Below, piece by piece: positions 17,520 to 26,121 of a stretch of 41,666 nucleotides of DNA; positions within the stretch are counted from its first letter, which is position 1, and each line of letters starts with the position of its first letter. Source of the stretch: Myxococcus sp. (GTDB lineage Bacteria > Myxococcota > Myxococcia > Myxococcales > Myxococcaceae); the NCBI GenBank assembly GCA_014879945.1, contig JACSRE010000055.1, forward strand, positions 1 to 41,666, written 5' to 3'. Both the position numbers and the translations under genes were made by a program. The notes beneath the pieces were generated by a model, which had not been told where the DNA came from, did no database searches, and saw nothing but the letters and a program-made list of their open reading frames with translations.

Positions 17520-17560
17520 GGCGCGCGCAGCGAACGACCGCAATCCAGACGGCGCGCGCC
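17520..17560. terminator. Possible hairpin between convergent genes
   Basis: GGCGCGCGC at 17520-17528 can pair with GCGCGCGCC at 17552-17560 across a 23-base loop in the 72-base space between the second TPR gene and the DUF1275 gene. No T-run follows on either strand, so a termination role is only suggested by position. Confidence 0.3.
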
Positions 17561-17573
17561 ACGAGGCGGGAAG

Positions 17574-18353
17574 TCAGGGGAGCGGCGCCGGCGCGCGCCG
17601 GTGAAGGTTGCGCTGCACCGCGTAGACGAGCCCGGCGAAGAAGACCGCGACCGCGGGGAACAGCAGGGTCGTCGGCCCGAGGGAGGGGTAGGCCAGCGCG
17701 CCCAGGGCTCCACCCGAGGTGAACCCGAACAGCAGCACCAGGTGGAGCCGAACGCGGAACCACTCGACGGGTTGGCGGGCCGCCAGGTGGCCGATGGCGA
17801 TGCCGAGGTCGGTGATGACGCCCGTCATGTGCGTCGTGCGCACGATGGCTCCCGAGTACGAGGTGGCCAACGCGTTCTGAAGGCCGCACGCCACCGCTGC
17901 GAGCACCTCACCGGCGACCGACTGCCGCGCCAGGCCGAGCCACGCGCCGCCGAGCACCACCCCTTCGATCATCAACGCGACGCCATAGCGCCGGCCTGCG
18001 TGCAGCGACGACTGCTTGACGATGAACCCGCTCAGCGCCGCGCCGACGAAGAACGAGGCGACGACGGCGGCCGCCCGAAGCGCGACGCCCGTCTGGCCGC
18101 GCGAGAACTCGAAGCCGACCGCGAACACCGTGCCCGTCATGTGCGTGACTGCGTGGTACGCGCTGGCGACGGCGACCGCGTTCACGCACCCCGCCACGGC
18201 CGTCAGCAGCAGCCCGCCCGCGTAGACCCACCCTGGCGTGTGGCGCTTGAGCACCTGGCGGCGAAGGTAGTCTCGGCGCGGCGCACCGCCAGCTTCCGTG
18301 CGCGCGCGCTGCTGCAGGCTCCCGACTCCCGAGCGCTCACCACCATCCGTCAA
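17574..18353 (-). CDS. DUF1275 (YoaK-like) membrane protein
   Basis: A multi-pass inner-membrane protein of the DUF1275/YoaK family, whose function is unknown although a transport role is often suggested. About six transmembrane helices are visible from residue 42 on. Typical family elements are GCVNAVAVASAYHAVTHMTG near the first helix, CGLQNALATSYSGAIVRTTHMTG in the middle, and DLGIAIGH. These two similar THMTG segments reflect the internal duplication of the family. The start is uncertain: the frame opens with TTG at 18353 without a clear ribosome-binding site, and a GTG at 18254 (VLKRHTPGW) would remove a 33-residue basic extension. It diverges from the secreted protein at 18439. Confidence 0.85.
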   Translation of the reverse strand: MTDGGERSGVGSLQQRARTEAGGAPRRDYLRRQVLKRHTPGWVYAGGLLLTAVAGCVNAVAVASAYHAVTHMTGTVFAVGFEFSRGQTGVALRAAAVVASFFVGAALSGFIVKQSSLHAGRRYGVALMIEGVVLGGAWLGLARQSVAGEVLAAVACGLQNALATSYSGAIVRTTHMTGVITDLGIAIGHLAARQPVEWFRVRLHLVLLFGFTSGGALGALAYPSLGPTTLLFPAVAVFFAGLVYAVQRNLHRRAPAPLP

Positions 18354-18438
18354 GACGGAACCGGCGGTCGTCGTTGATCTCGGTGGACGTCGCCTCTATC
18401 GACTCGATCGTCGTTCCTACCCACCCCCGAGGAGCCCC

Positions 18439-19044
18439 ATGAAGAAGCTGACTGCCGTCTGTGCCGTGCTCGTTGCGACCGCCGTGTTCGCCGACACCAA
18501 GGAAGCGCCGCCGGCGATGGACATGACGAAGATGGGCCCGGCCGCCCGCAAGGTGACCGACGAGAAGAAGACGAAGAAGGAGCTGGAGGCGTTCTTCAAG
18601 GCCGCCGACGAGGCCGACAAGAAGGGCGACTTCGAGGCCGGCGTCGCGGCCATCGACTTCCCCGTCTACATGGCCACCGACGACCTCAAGGGCGTGCCCG
18701 AGGCGCGCGCCTACTCGAAGGACGAGTACGTCGCGATGATGAAGCCGATGATGGAGAACATGCCGAAGGACGTGACGACGACGCACAAGCGCAGCATCAC
18801 CGTGCTGTCCGACTCGCTCGCCAACGTCGTCGACGACTGGACGATGACGATGGGCAAGGTGAAGACGACCGGCAAGAACGCGACGCTCGTCGTCAAGGTG
18901 GGCGCCGACTGGAAGCTCAAGACGATGGTCGAGGCGGGCTGGGGCGGCATGTCGGCCCCCGCGGCGGCGCCTGCTCCCGCGAAGACCACGGCGGCGGCCC
19001 CGGCGCCCGCTGCGGCTCCGGCGGCGGCGCCTGCCAAGAAGTAG
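18439..19044 (+). CDS. Small secreted protein, possibly NTF2/SnoaL-like
   Basis: A 201-residue exported protein. The signal peptide MKKLTAVCAVLVATAVFA is followed by a lysine-rich helical region (residues about 38-66), then a segment that resembles a nuclear-transport-factor-2/SnoaL-like cone fold (FEAGVAAIDFPVYMATD, MMKPMMENMP, WTMTMGKVKTTGKNATLVVKVGADWKLK), in which an ordered substrate pocket would be expected. The last 35 residues are low-complexity Ala/Pro (APAPAAAP) ending PAKK. The ATG at 18439 has GAGGAG six bases upstream, an excellent start. It has its own strong terminator and so is probably monocistronic. The fold call is a moderate inference. Confidence 0.75.
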   Translation: MKKLTAVCAVLVATAVFADTKEAPPAMDMTKMGPAARKVTDEKKTKKELEAFFKAADEADKKGDFEAGVAAIDFPVYMATDDLKGVPEARAYSKDEYVAMMKPMMENMPKDVTTTHKRSITVLSDSLANVVDDWTMTMGKVKTTGKNATLVVKVGADWKLKTMVEAGWGGMSAPAAAPAPAKTTAAAPAPAAAPAAAPAKK

Positions 19045-19069
19045 GTCGGTCCCCCGCTGACGAAGCGCC

Positions 19070-19101
19070 GAAGGGCTCGGAGCCAACACTCCGGGCCCTT
19101 C
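19070..19101. terminator. Strong intrinsic terminator, likely bidirectional
   Basis: The arms 19070-19082 and 19089-19101 form 13 consecutive pairs (one G-T wobble) around the six-base loop CCAACA, followed by a pyrimidine-rich TTCGCTT. It lies 26 bases after the stop of the secreted protein and 51 bases past the end of the convergent symporter gene, so it could stop both transcripts. Confidence 0.8.
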
Positions 19102-19152
19102 TTCGCTTGGCGCGCCCCGCGCGTGTGCGGCCAGTGTTTCCAGCGCTGAGCG

Positions 19153-20865
19153 TCACTTCGCCGGCGTCACCTTCACCACCACCACGAACGCGGCGGCCGA
19201 CAGCGCCAGCAGGCCGAGCCCCTGCGCGCGCGGGCCGAGCAGCACCTGCCCGACGCCGAACAGCGCGGCGTAGACGGCGACGATGCCCGCGCCCCAGCCC
19301 GTCCATGACGCGGCGCCGTTGGCCGCGGGCTCGACGGGGAGCGCGCACCGCAGCGCGAAGGCACGCCACCCGGGGCCGCCCGGCCTGGTTCGCTCGTAGA
19401 ACGCGCGCAGGTGCGCGTCGGGCTCGGGCTTCGTCAGGAAGGTCACCGTCAGCCAGCCCACCGTGGTGACGGCGGTGTTCACCAGCATCAACTGCGCACC
19501 GCCCAGCGACGTCGACGGGTCGAACACGCCGAGGCCCGTCAGCGCGAGGAAGCTGACGAGGGAGAAGCCCATCGCCGACAGCTCGGACCAGGCGTTCACG
19601 CGCCACCAGTACCAGCGCAGCAGGTAGACGGGCCCGGTGCCTGCGCCCAGGGCGATCAGCACCCGCCAGGCGCCGTCGACCGAGCCGACCCGGTACAGCG
19701 CGTACGTCGAGGCGCCCGACAGCACGAAGAGGCCCACCGTCACCAGCCGAGACAGCCGCACCAGCTTGTCCTCTGGCACCGCGATGAAGCGGGCCGCGAC
19801 GTCGCTCACCAGGTACGCGGCGCCCCAGTTGAGCTGCGTCGAGAGCGTCGACATGTACGCCGCCGCGAAGGCCGCCAGGAGCAGGCCCTTGAGCCCTGAA
19901 GGCAACAAGCCGATGGCCTTCACGAAGCCGACCCCCGGGTCGGCGAGCCCCGGGTAGAGCAGCGCCGCCGCGAGCGCGGTGAGAATCCACGGCCAGGGGC
20001 GCACCGCGTAGTGGGCGACGGTGAACCAGAGCGTCGCCAGCTGTCCGTCGCGCTCGGTGCGCGAGGCGAAGATGCGCTGGGCGATGTAGCCGCCTCCACC
20101 GGGCTCGGCGCCCGGGTACCAGCTCGCCCACCACTGCACGGCCAGGTACGACAGCAGGGCCGTCACCGGCATCCACGCGGTGTCGGTCGGAAAGAACTCG
20201 AGCGCGTGGGCCGGCGTCTTCGCCACCAGCGCGTCGAGGCCGCCCACCGCGTCGACCGCGTACACCGCGAGCACGATGCAGCCCGTCATCGCCATCAGGA
20301 ACTGGAAGAAGTCGGTCACCACCACGCCCCACAGGCCCGAGGTGGACGCGTAGACGACGGTGACGAAGAAGAGGCCCAGCATCGCGAGGAAGGGGTCGAC
20401 GCCCAGGGTCACCTCGAGCACCTTCACCATCGCGAGGTTCACCCAGCCGATGATGATGAGGTTGATGGGCAGCGCCAGGTACAGCGCGCGAAAGCCCCGC
20501 AGCCAGGCGGCCGAGCGGCCCGCGTACCGGAGCTCGGTGAGCTCGGCGTCGGTCTTCACGCCCGCGCGCCGCCAGAGCCGCGCGTAGAAGAAGACGGTCA
20601 ACATGCCGCCGGCCACCATGTTCCACCACACCCAGTTGCCGGCGATGCCGTGCTCGGCCACCAGCGCCGTCACCGCCAGCGGCGTGTCGGCGGCGAAGGT
20701 CGTCGCCACCATCGAGGTGCCCGACAGCCACCAGGGCAGCGACCGGCCCGCGGTGAAGTACTCGGCCAGCGACCGCCCCGCGCGGCGCGCGAAGAAGAGG
20801 CCGACCGCCGCCGAGGCGACGAACGACGCCACCAGCACCACCACATCGAGCGCGGTCAGCTCCAC
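19153..20865 (-). CDS. Sodium:solute symporter (SSS family)
   Basis: A 570-residue inner-membrane transporter of the SSS family (TC 2.A.21), which drives uptake of sugars, amino acids or other solutes with sodium. About 13-14 transmembrane helices are visible. Family features are the N-terminal YFTAGRSLPWWLSGTSM, the region FVTVVYASTSGLWGVVVTDFFQF in the fifth to sixth helices, and AAFAAAYMSTLSTQLNWGAAYL in the core helix with the Ser/Thr residues that typically bind sodium. The C-terminal part after residue 450 is less typical. It starts at GTG 20865, 46 bases after the end of the large hydrolase lipoprotein on the same strand, so the two may share a transcript. The substrate cannot be told from sequence. 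Confidence 0.9.
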   Translation of the reverse strand: MELTALDVVVLVASFVASAAVGLFFARRAGRSLAEYFTAGRSLPWWLSGTSMVATTFAADTPLAVTALVAEHGIAGNWVWWNMVAGGMLTVFFYARLWRRAGVKTDAELTELRYAGRSAAWLRGFRALYLALPINLIIIGWVNLAMVKVLEVTLGVDPFLAMLGLFFVTVVYASTSGLWGVVVTDFFQFLMAMTGCIVLAVYAVDAVGGLDALVAKTPAHALEFFPTDTAWMPVTALLSYLAVQWWASWYPGAEPGGGGYIAQRIFASRTERDGQLATLWFTVAHYAVRPWPWILTALAAALLYPGLADPGVGFVKAIGLLPSGLKGLLLAAFAAAYMSTLSTQLNWGAAYLVSDVAARFIAVPEDKLVRLSRLVTVGLFVLSGASTYALYRVGSVDGAWRVLIALGAGTGPVYLLRWYWWRVNAWSELSAMGFSLVSFLALTGLGVFDPSTSLGGAQLMLVNTAVTTVGWLTVTFLTKPEPDAHLRAFYERTRPGGPGWRAFALRCALPVEPAANGAASWTGWGAGIVAVYAALFGVGQVLLGPRAQGLGLLALSAAAFVVVVKVTPAK

Positions 20866-20911
20866 GCGGCGGGTTGTCTCACGGTCTGGCGACCCAAAGG
20901 GGAGCGCTCGG

Positions 20912-23899
20912 CTACTGCGTGGGCGGCAACCAGCGGCAGCTCCAGTCGAGCTGGCAGGGGTCGAAGTCGAGCTCGGCGCCGTTGGTGGCCACGAAGCGCG
21001 TCATCTGGTTGATGAGCATCGAGCCGAGGTCGAAGTCACGCTCCGGCGTGGGCAGGGGGAAGCCGTGGGTGCCCTTCGGGTCCATCATCGGGAAGAGCAT
21101 GGCGCTCTTCCCGCCGCCCTGAGACGGCCGGTTCTGGCGAACCAGGCGCAGCGCCGGCGTCAGCCGCGGCACGTCGAAGCCGTCGCCGCCCTTCGTCGAC
21201 AGGGCCTGCAGGTCGTCCACGTCCATCAGCACCGGCCGGCCCATGCTGTCGAGGTGCCGGCGCGACGACTCGGCGCTCTCGACGGCCCCGGTGTCGGTCA
21301 ACACCTGCTGCACCGACTTGCCGTAGCGCGGGTCGACGTCGCGGAAGTCAACGAGGCCGACGGCGCGCCCGAGCGCGATGCCCGTCGCCGTTGGCACGCC
21401 CGAGTCGCCCATGGTGTTGATGTAGAAGGCGCGCGTCGAGACCGTCTCGCCGGTGCCGTACGTCAGGGTGCGCTCGCCGTGCATGAAGGGCGCGGAGTTC
21501 GCCGGGTCGGCGCCCTCGAGCGCCACCTGCGCCAGGCCCAGCATGCGGCGCAGCTCGGGGTTGCCGCGTCGCAGGCCGAAGCCGTCGCCCAGCGCCACGA
21601 AGGGCGACCCGGCCGGGTACACGTCACCCATGAAGCGCTGGCCCTCTTGAAAGGCGCTGACGCGCTCGGTGGGCTCGCCGGAGGGCACGCAGCCCTCGCG
21701 GTGCCTCGACTCCAGCGGGCCGTCGTAGAAGGCGAGCTCGAGCCGGTGGCCCTTGTCTGACGGCACCGCGACGCGCACCCGGCCGTCGGGCTGCACGCGG
21801 GCGCAGCGCCACTCGTTGGAGTCGAGGTTGGTCAGCACCGCGATGCTGCCGGGCTTCGGCGCCGCCTTCAGCGTCGCCACCTTGCGCTCCTTGTACTCGA
21901 CCAGCTCTGGCACGGCCTCGAACACCACGCCGTCACGCACCAGCACCAGCGGGGCCATCATGCGCAGCACCATGGCGTCGCGAACGCCGCTCAACGAGCT
22001 GCGCGTGCCGATGTCGCCCAGCACGCCGCCGCCGATGATGGGAATGATGGTCGCGACGTGCGGCTCGAGGCCGCCGACGAAGCTCGAGAGGATGCCGCCC
22101 AGCGAGCCGCCCACCAGGTGCACCGCCGCGGGCCCGCCGACGTCCACCACGCCGTCGCCGTCGAAGTCGCCCGCGAGGTCGGGGTTCTTGTCGCGGTCGC
22201 CGTCGTAGCTCCACGTCTTCTTCCCATCGAACGACTTGAGCACCCGAATCACCTGGAACAGGTCGAGCGTCGTCTGGCGCACCACGTCGCGGGTGTGGAA
22301 GAGGTACGAGGTCCAGTAGTCCACGCCGCTGTCCACGCGCCCGTCGGCGTTCTGGTCGAGCGCGCGGCCCGCGATGACGGCCTTGCCCAGGCCCTCGAAG
22401 CCCCGCGCCTTGAACTGGCCCAGCACCAGCTCGAGCTGAATCGGGTCGAGGTCGACGCCGTGGCTGACCGCGTCGATGCCCATGGTGGCGATGCCCATGC
22501 GCGCGAAGAAGCCGCCGACGTTGATGGCGTCGAACTTCGTCGAGCCGTGGCCGTGAATGAAGATGACGACCGGCGCGGGGCCGGTGCGGTTCTTCGGCAC
22601 CATCAGCCAGTAGTTGACGGCCTCGGAGCGCAGGTGGGGCAGGGCGCCGGTGGTGGTGTCGAGGCTCCACACCTGCTCGGTGAGCGGCAGCTGCTTGCCG
22701 TCGGGCCCCTCGCGCGGGAACAGCTGCGGCGAGTCGATGGTGCCGGCGGCGTGGAAGTCGACGAAGGCGAAGTTGTCGAAGAAGAGCTTCTCTTGCGCCT
22801 GGGTGTTGCCGGCGCCGAACTGCGAATAGAGCGTCCTGGCCATGTCGAGGAAGTCGGCCCCCGGCACGATGCGGGTGTTGCGCGGGGTGACGCCGCGGTC
22901 GCGCACCTCGGCCACCTTGAGGTCAGCCGGGTACTCGGTCGCCAGGCGCTTGAAGACGCCCTGGCCATAGAGGCCGTCGCGCAGCGCCACCAGCGGCGTG
23001 GTCCACACCTGGGTGGTGAAGGTCCACGCGAAGCCGACCTGGTCGACCTGGAAGCCGAGCTGGTTGAGGCACTCGTCGGCCAGCGGGCGCAGCGCCTGGG
23101 TCTGGCTGGTGTGGTTGACGAACTTGAAGGGCGAGCGAACGGGCGCGCCGTCTTCTCCGACGAGGTTGGTCGTCAACACCACCGCGTAGGTGGTGCCCTC
23201 ACGAAGGGGGTACACCGGCCTGGCGATGAGCGTGTTCGTCTCGCGCTCGTAGAAGGTGATGATGGAGGGGTCGTTCGTGCTGCGGCTGTTGGGGTGGTCG
23301 AGCACGCCGTCCATGTCGGTGTCTTCGCCCTCGTCGAGCACGCCGTTGCCGTTGAGGTCCTCTTCGGTCTCTTCGAAGATCAGCGTCGTGTGATGGCCGC
23401 GCGGGTCGTCGGGGTAGTACTCGGGCCGGTCCAGCCGCGCGGGGAAGAGGCCCTCGCCGAGGTCCATCGGCATGGCCTTGCAGTAGTCGGGCGAGCCGCG
23501 CGTCACGTCCACCACCAGCAGCGCGTCGTCAGCCGACTGGTAGCGGTCGTTGTGGTGCCGGCGAATGATGTTCTCGACGTCGAGCGGCGCGTCGAAGCTG
23601 ACCGAGATGGGCGCCAGCGTGCCCCAGCCGTCGAGCTCATCGAGGCCCGCGCGCGTGCGCTGCTCCCACACCGTGGGCGCGACCATCGAGGCGTTGAGGC
23701 GTCGCTTCGTCGCCGTCAGCGCGTCGAAGCGGGTGGCGAAGTCGTTGGGCAGGGGAATGTCGGGGAGCGGCCGATGAAACGGGTCGAACGCCACCGCAGG
23801 CCCCGCGCCCGCTTTCGTCGGCATCAGGCCGAAGCCCTCAGGCGCCGCGCAGGCCGAGAGCACGAGGGACAAACCAATCAGCAGAAATGGAGTTCGCAC
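20912..23899 (-). CDS. Large lipoprotein alpha/beta-hydrolase
   Basis: A 995-residue predicted surface lipoprotein with a hydrolase domain. I chose the GTG at 23899, which gives the signal peptide VRTPFLLIGLSLVLSAC with lipobox LSAC and Cys at 17; the longer TTG start at 23935 adds a non-hydrophobic stretch. The N-terminal region (PLPDIPLPNDFATRFD, then Ig-like strands) resembles the N-terminal domain of bacterial virulence-type lipases such as VolA. The hydrolase core has HGHGSTKFD near residue 450 and the nucleophile elbow GGSLGG near 597-602. Asp/Asn/Gly-rich loops (DLNGNGVLDEGED, DQNADGRVD, DFDGDGVVD) look like calcium sites inserted in the fold. Likely an outer-surface lipase or esterase; substrate unknown. 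The symporter gene follows. Confidence 0.8.
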   Translation of the reverse strand: MRTPFLLIGLSLVLSACAAPEGFGLMPTKAGAGPAVAFDPFHRPLPDIPLPNDFATRFDALTATKRRLNASMVAPTVWEQRTRAGLDELDGWGTLAPISVSFDAPLDVENIIRRHHNDRYQSADDALLVVDVTRGSPDYCKAMPMDLGEGLFPARLDRPEYYPDDPRGHHTTLIFEETEEDLNGNGVLDEGEDTDMDGVLDHPNSRSTNDPSIITFYERETNTLIARPVYPLREGTTYAVVLTTNLVGEDGAPVRSPFKFVNHTSQTQALRPLADECLNQLGFQVDQVGFAWTFTTQVWTTPLVALRDGLYGQGVFKRLATEYPADLKVAEVRDRGVTPRNTRIVPGADFLDMARTLYSQFGAGNTQAQEKLFFDNFAFVDFHAAGTIDSPQLFPREGPDGKQLPLTEQVWSLDTTTGALPHLRSEAVNYWLMVPKNRTGPAPVVIFIHGHGSTKFDAINVGGFFARMGIATMGIDAVSHGVDLDPIQLELVLGQFKARGFEGLGKAVIAGRALDQNADGRVDSGVDYWTSYLFHTRDVVRQTTLDLFQVIRVLKSFDGKKTWSYDGDRDKNPDLAGDFDGDGVVDVGGPAAVHLVGGSLGGILSSFVGGLEPHVATIIPIIGGGVLGDIGTRSSLSGVRDAMVLRMMAPLVLVRDGVVFEAVPELVEYKERKVATLKAAPKPGSIAVLTNLDSNEWRCARVQPDGRVRVAVPSDKGHRLELAFYDGPLESRHREGCVPSGEPTERVSAFQEGQRFMGDVYPAGSPFVALGDGFGLRRGNPELRRMLGLAQVALEGADPANSAPFMHGERTLTYGTGETVSTRAFYINTMGDSGVPTATGIALGRAVGLVDFRDVDPRYGKSVQQVLTDTGAVESAESSRRHLDSMGRPVLMDVDDLQALSTKGGDGFDVPRLTPALRLVRQNRPSQGGGKSAMLFPMMDPKGTHGFPLPTPERDFDLGSMLINQMTRFVATNGAELDFDPCQLDWSCRWLPPTQ

Positions 23900-23945
23900 G
23901 AGGCGCGTGTGACACGGCCGCGTCGGTGGGCGCAAGGGCGCGCGC

Positions 23946-24458
23946 CTAGGCCGACGGCGCGCTGCGTTCGGGCCTGAGGCCGCCGCGCTCGAGCCAGTCC
24001 TTCACGCCGAGCCCGGTGCCGAAGGGCCATGGCTTCAGCTTCTCTTTCGGGATGTGCTTCGTCGCTTCGAGCTCGTCGGACAGGGTGATGGGCCCGGTGG
24101 CCGTGACGTGGAAACAGAGGATGAGCTCGTTGCGCAGCTCGAACGGGTACACGCCCACCAACGACACCAGGGTCGCGTCGAGGTTGGTCTCTTCTTTCAC
24201 CTCACGCAGCACCGCGGCCTCGGGCGTCTCGCCGGCCTCGAGGAAGCCCGTCACCAGGGCGTACACCTTCTCGGGCCAGCCCTTGCCTCGCGCGAGGAGC
24301 ACCGCGCCGTCGTGCTCGATGATGGCCGCGACGACCGGCGTCGGGTTGCTCCAGCAGACGTAGCCGCAGCCCTCCTTCGGGCACGACGGGCGGGGCTTTC
24401 CTCCCGCGGGCTTCTCGACGAGGGCCGTGGCGCAGCGGGGGCAGAAGCGAAAGTCCAT
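23946..24458 (-). CDS. Nudix hydrolase with N-terminal zinc ribbon
   Basis: A 170-residue hydrolase of nucleoside-diphosphate-linked substrates. The Nudix box at residues 71-93 is GFLEAGETPEAAVLREVKEE followed by TNL; the metal-binding REVKEE core is intact and the usual Gly near its end is Asn. An N-terminal zinc ribbon is suggested by CPRC (6-9) with C26, C31 and C35, as in NudC-type or ADP-ribose/NADH pyrophosphatases. The ATG at 24458 (MDFRFCPRC) begins directly at the zinc ribbon, so the longer upstream frame is unlikely. It diverges from the cupin gene with a 41-base gap. The exact substrate (NADH, ADP-ribose, dNTP) cannot be told. Confidence 0.9.
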   Translation of the reverse strand: MDFRFCPRCATALVEKPAGGKPRPSCPKEGCGYVCWSNPTPVVAAIIEHDGAVLLARGKGWPEKVYALVTGFLEAGETPEAAVLREVKEETNLDATLVSLVGVYPFELRNELILCFHVTATGPITLSDELEATKHIPKEKLKPWPFGTGLGVKDWLERGGLRPERSAPSA

Positions 24459-24499
24459 GCCGGGTGGTGTGGCACAGCGCGCGTGTCGTACGAAGGCGC

Positions 24500-24895
24500 A
24501 TGAGCGAGAAACCACTGAACCTGGAGCGAGACGCCATTCACCTCGGCGCCCCCTCGACGGCCGTGCCGGTGCCCGGCTTCGAGCACGACTACGAGAAGTA
24601 CGTCGCGGCCCACTGCAGCCCCGATGACCCGGGGCGCCTGGTGACGCTCGCCACCTCGACGAAGGACTGGCCGGTGTGGGAGACGCACCCGGCGGGCGCC
24701 GAGGTGGTCATCGTGCTGTCGGGCCGCGCGGAGTTCATTCAGGACGTGGGCGGCGCCAGGCGCCACGTCATCGTCGGGCCGAACGAGGCCGTCATCAACC
24801 CGCCCGGCGTGCCGCACACCGCGAACGTCATCGAGCCGTTCACCGCCCTCTACATCACGCCGGGGCCCGGCACGACGCACCTGCCGCGCACCTGA
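24500..24895 (+). CDS. Cupin-domain protein
   Basis: A 131-residue single-domain cupin, a small beta-barrel that usually binds one metal. Cupin motif 1 is seen as ETHPAGAEVVIVLSGRAEF (about residues 63-81) with His and Glu ligands, and motif 2 as NPPGVPHTANV (about 98-108) with the His. The ATG at 24500 (MSEKPLNLERD) has AAGG upstream. No signal peptide. It could be an isomerase, dioxygenase or sugar-binding protein; the sequence does not decide. It is divergent from the Nudix gene and 188 bases before the HAD-ArsN2 gene on the same strand. Confidence 0.85.
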   Translation: MSEKPLNLERDAIHLGAPSTAVPVPGFEHDYEKYVAAHCSPDDPGRLVTLATSTKDWPVWETHPAGAEVVIVLSGRAEFIQDVGGARRHVIVGPNEAVINPPGVPHTANVIEPFTALYITPGPGTTHLPRT

Positions 24896-25083
24896 CCTGG
24901 GCGCTCGAGGCCCCCGTTTCGTACGCGAAGGACGAGCGCGCGCCGAGACGCCAACGTGGCAGGGGCCGCGCGAGCACGCCCTCGTGGGCTTCCTGGTCGC
25001 GGTCGTCATCACGAGCACCGACGTCGGGCGCGCAGACGCGGTCATCGCCCGGGTCGCAGACGTTCGGTGGTACAGCGCCGCGC

Positions 25084-26121
25084 ATGCGCGCGGTGCTCTT
25101 CGACATGGATGGCGTTCTCGTTCGGAGCGAGGAGGTCTGGTTCCGCGTCGTCGAGGCGGCGGGCGCTCGGTTCCGGGGCCGCGCCATCACCCGTGGGGAG
25201 TTCTTCCCCACCTTCGGTCAGGGCACCGCGGCCGACATCCCCGTGTTCGGGCTGCGCTGCTCCACCGCCGAGCTCGACGCCTTCTACGTGTCGGAGTTCG
25301 TCAAGCACCTCGACGCGATGTGGGTGAACCCCGAGGCCGCGCCGCTGGCCGAGCTGCTGACCCAGCGAGGCCTCCGCATCGGCGTCGTCACCAACACCGT
25401 CGCGCCGTTGACCCGCGCCATCCTCGAGCACGCGAAGCTCGCGGCCTGGTTCGAGGTGCGCGCGACGGCTGACCGCGTCGCCCACGCGAAGCCCGCGCCC
25501 GACCTGGTGCTGCTGGGCCTGAAGGAGCTGGGCGTCTCGGCCTCGGAGGCGGTGATGATCGGCGACTCGCGCTTCGATCGTGAAGCCGCGAAGGCCGCGG
25601 GCGTGCGGTTTCTCGGGCTCAAGCTCGACGGCGACGCGCGCCTCGAGCGCCTGGGCGACCTGCCCGTCGAGCTCGGGTGGCGCTCGTCGTGGAGGCTGCG
25701 AGCGGCCCGCGCGGAGGACCTCCCGTCGGTCGAGGCGCTCCTCACCGAGGCGTCGCTGCCGCTCGCCGGCCTGCGCAGCCAGTTCCCCCAGGCGTACGTG
25801 GTGGCGGTCGCCGACGCGCGCGTGGTGGGCGCCGCGGGGCTCGAGCGCCACGGCGCCGACGGGTTGCTGCGTTCGGTGGTGGTCGAGCCGGCGCTTCGAC
25901 GCACCGGCATCGGCGCCGTGCTGGTCGACGAGCGGCTGGCCGAGGCGCGCAAGCTGGGCCTCGAGTCGGTCTCGCTGCTGACCACCTCGGCCGCCGACTA
26001 CTTCGCCAGCCGGGGCTTCATCGCCACGCCCCGCCAGACCGCCTCGGCGACGCTCGCGGCGACCGAGGAGTTCGCGCACGCCTGCCCCGAGTCGGCCACG
26101 CACCTCGTCTGGCGCCCATGA
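25084..26121 (+). CDS. HAD phosphatase fused to ArsN2-type GNAT acetyltransferase
   Basis: A 345-residue bifunctional cytoplasmic protein. Residues 1-195 are a HAD-superfamily phosphohydrolase with all four motifs: DMDG (D7, D9), TNT (103-105), K136 in AKPAPD, and IGDSRFD (159-165). Residues about 203-345 are a GNAT N-acetyltransferase with SVVVEPALRRTGIGAVLV (264-281) for acetyl-CoA binding. Its C-terminus (SLLTTSAADYFASRGF, then EEFAHACPESA) closely follows ArsN2, a family linked to arsenic-resistance loci. Both halves look intact. The ATG at 25084 starts directly at the HAD motif. Its stop overlaps the CapA-like gene by four bases (ATGA). Phosphatase and acetylase may act in sequence on one metabolite, which is an inference. 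Confidence 0.85.
   Translation: MRAVLFDMDGVLVRSEEVWFRVVEAAGARFRGRAITRGEFFPTFGQGTAADIPVFGLRCSTAELDAFYVSEFVKHLDAMWVNPEAAPLAELLTQRGLRIGVVTNTVAPLTRAILEHAKLAAWFEVRATADRVAHAKPAPDLVLLGLKELGVSASEAVMIGDSRFDREAAKAAGVRFLGLKLDGDARLERLGDLPVELGWRSSWRLRAARAEDLPSVEALLTEASLPLAGLRSQFPQAYVVAVADARVVGAAGLERHGADGLLRSVVVEPALRRTGIGAVLVDERLAEARKLGLESVSLLTTSAADYFASRGFIATPRQTASATLAATEEFAHACPESATHLVWRP

Noticed and set aside
22058-23977. Long plus-strand open frame opposite the large hydrolase lipoprotein
   Set aside because: Composition is typical of an antisense shadow (Val/Ala/Arg/His-rich) and the minus-strand gene has clear signal peptide and hydrolase motifs.
24896-25083. Possible small gene or regulatory RNA between the cupin and the HAD-ArsN2 genes
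   Set aside because: No convincing start signal, hairpin or family match; short open frames here are not supported by ribosome-binding sites.
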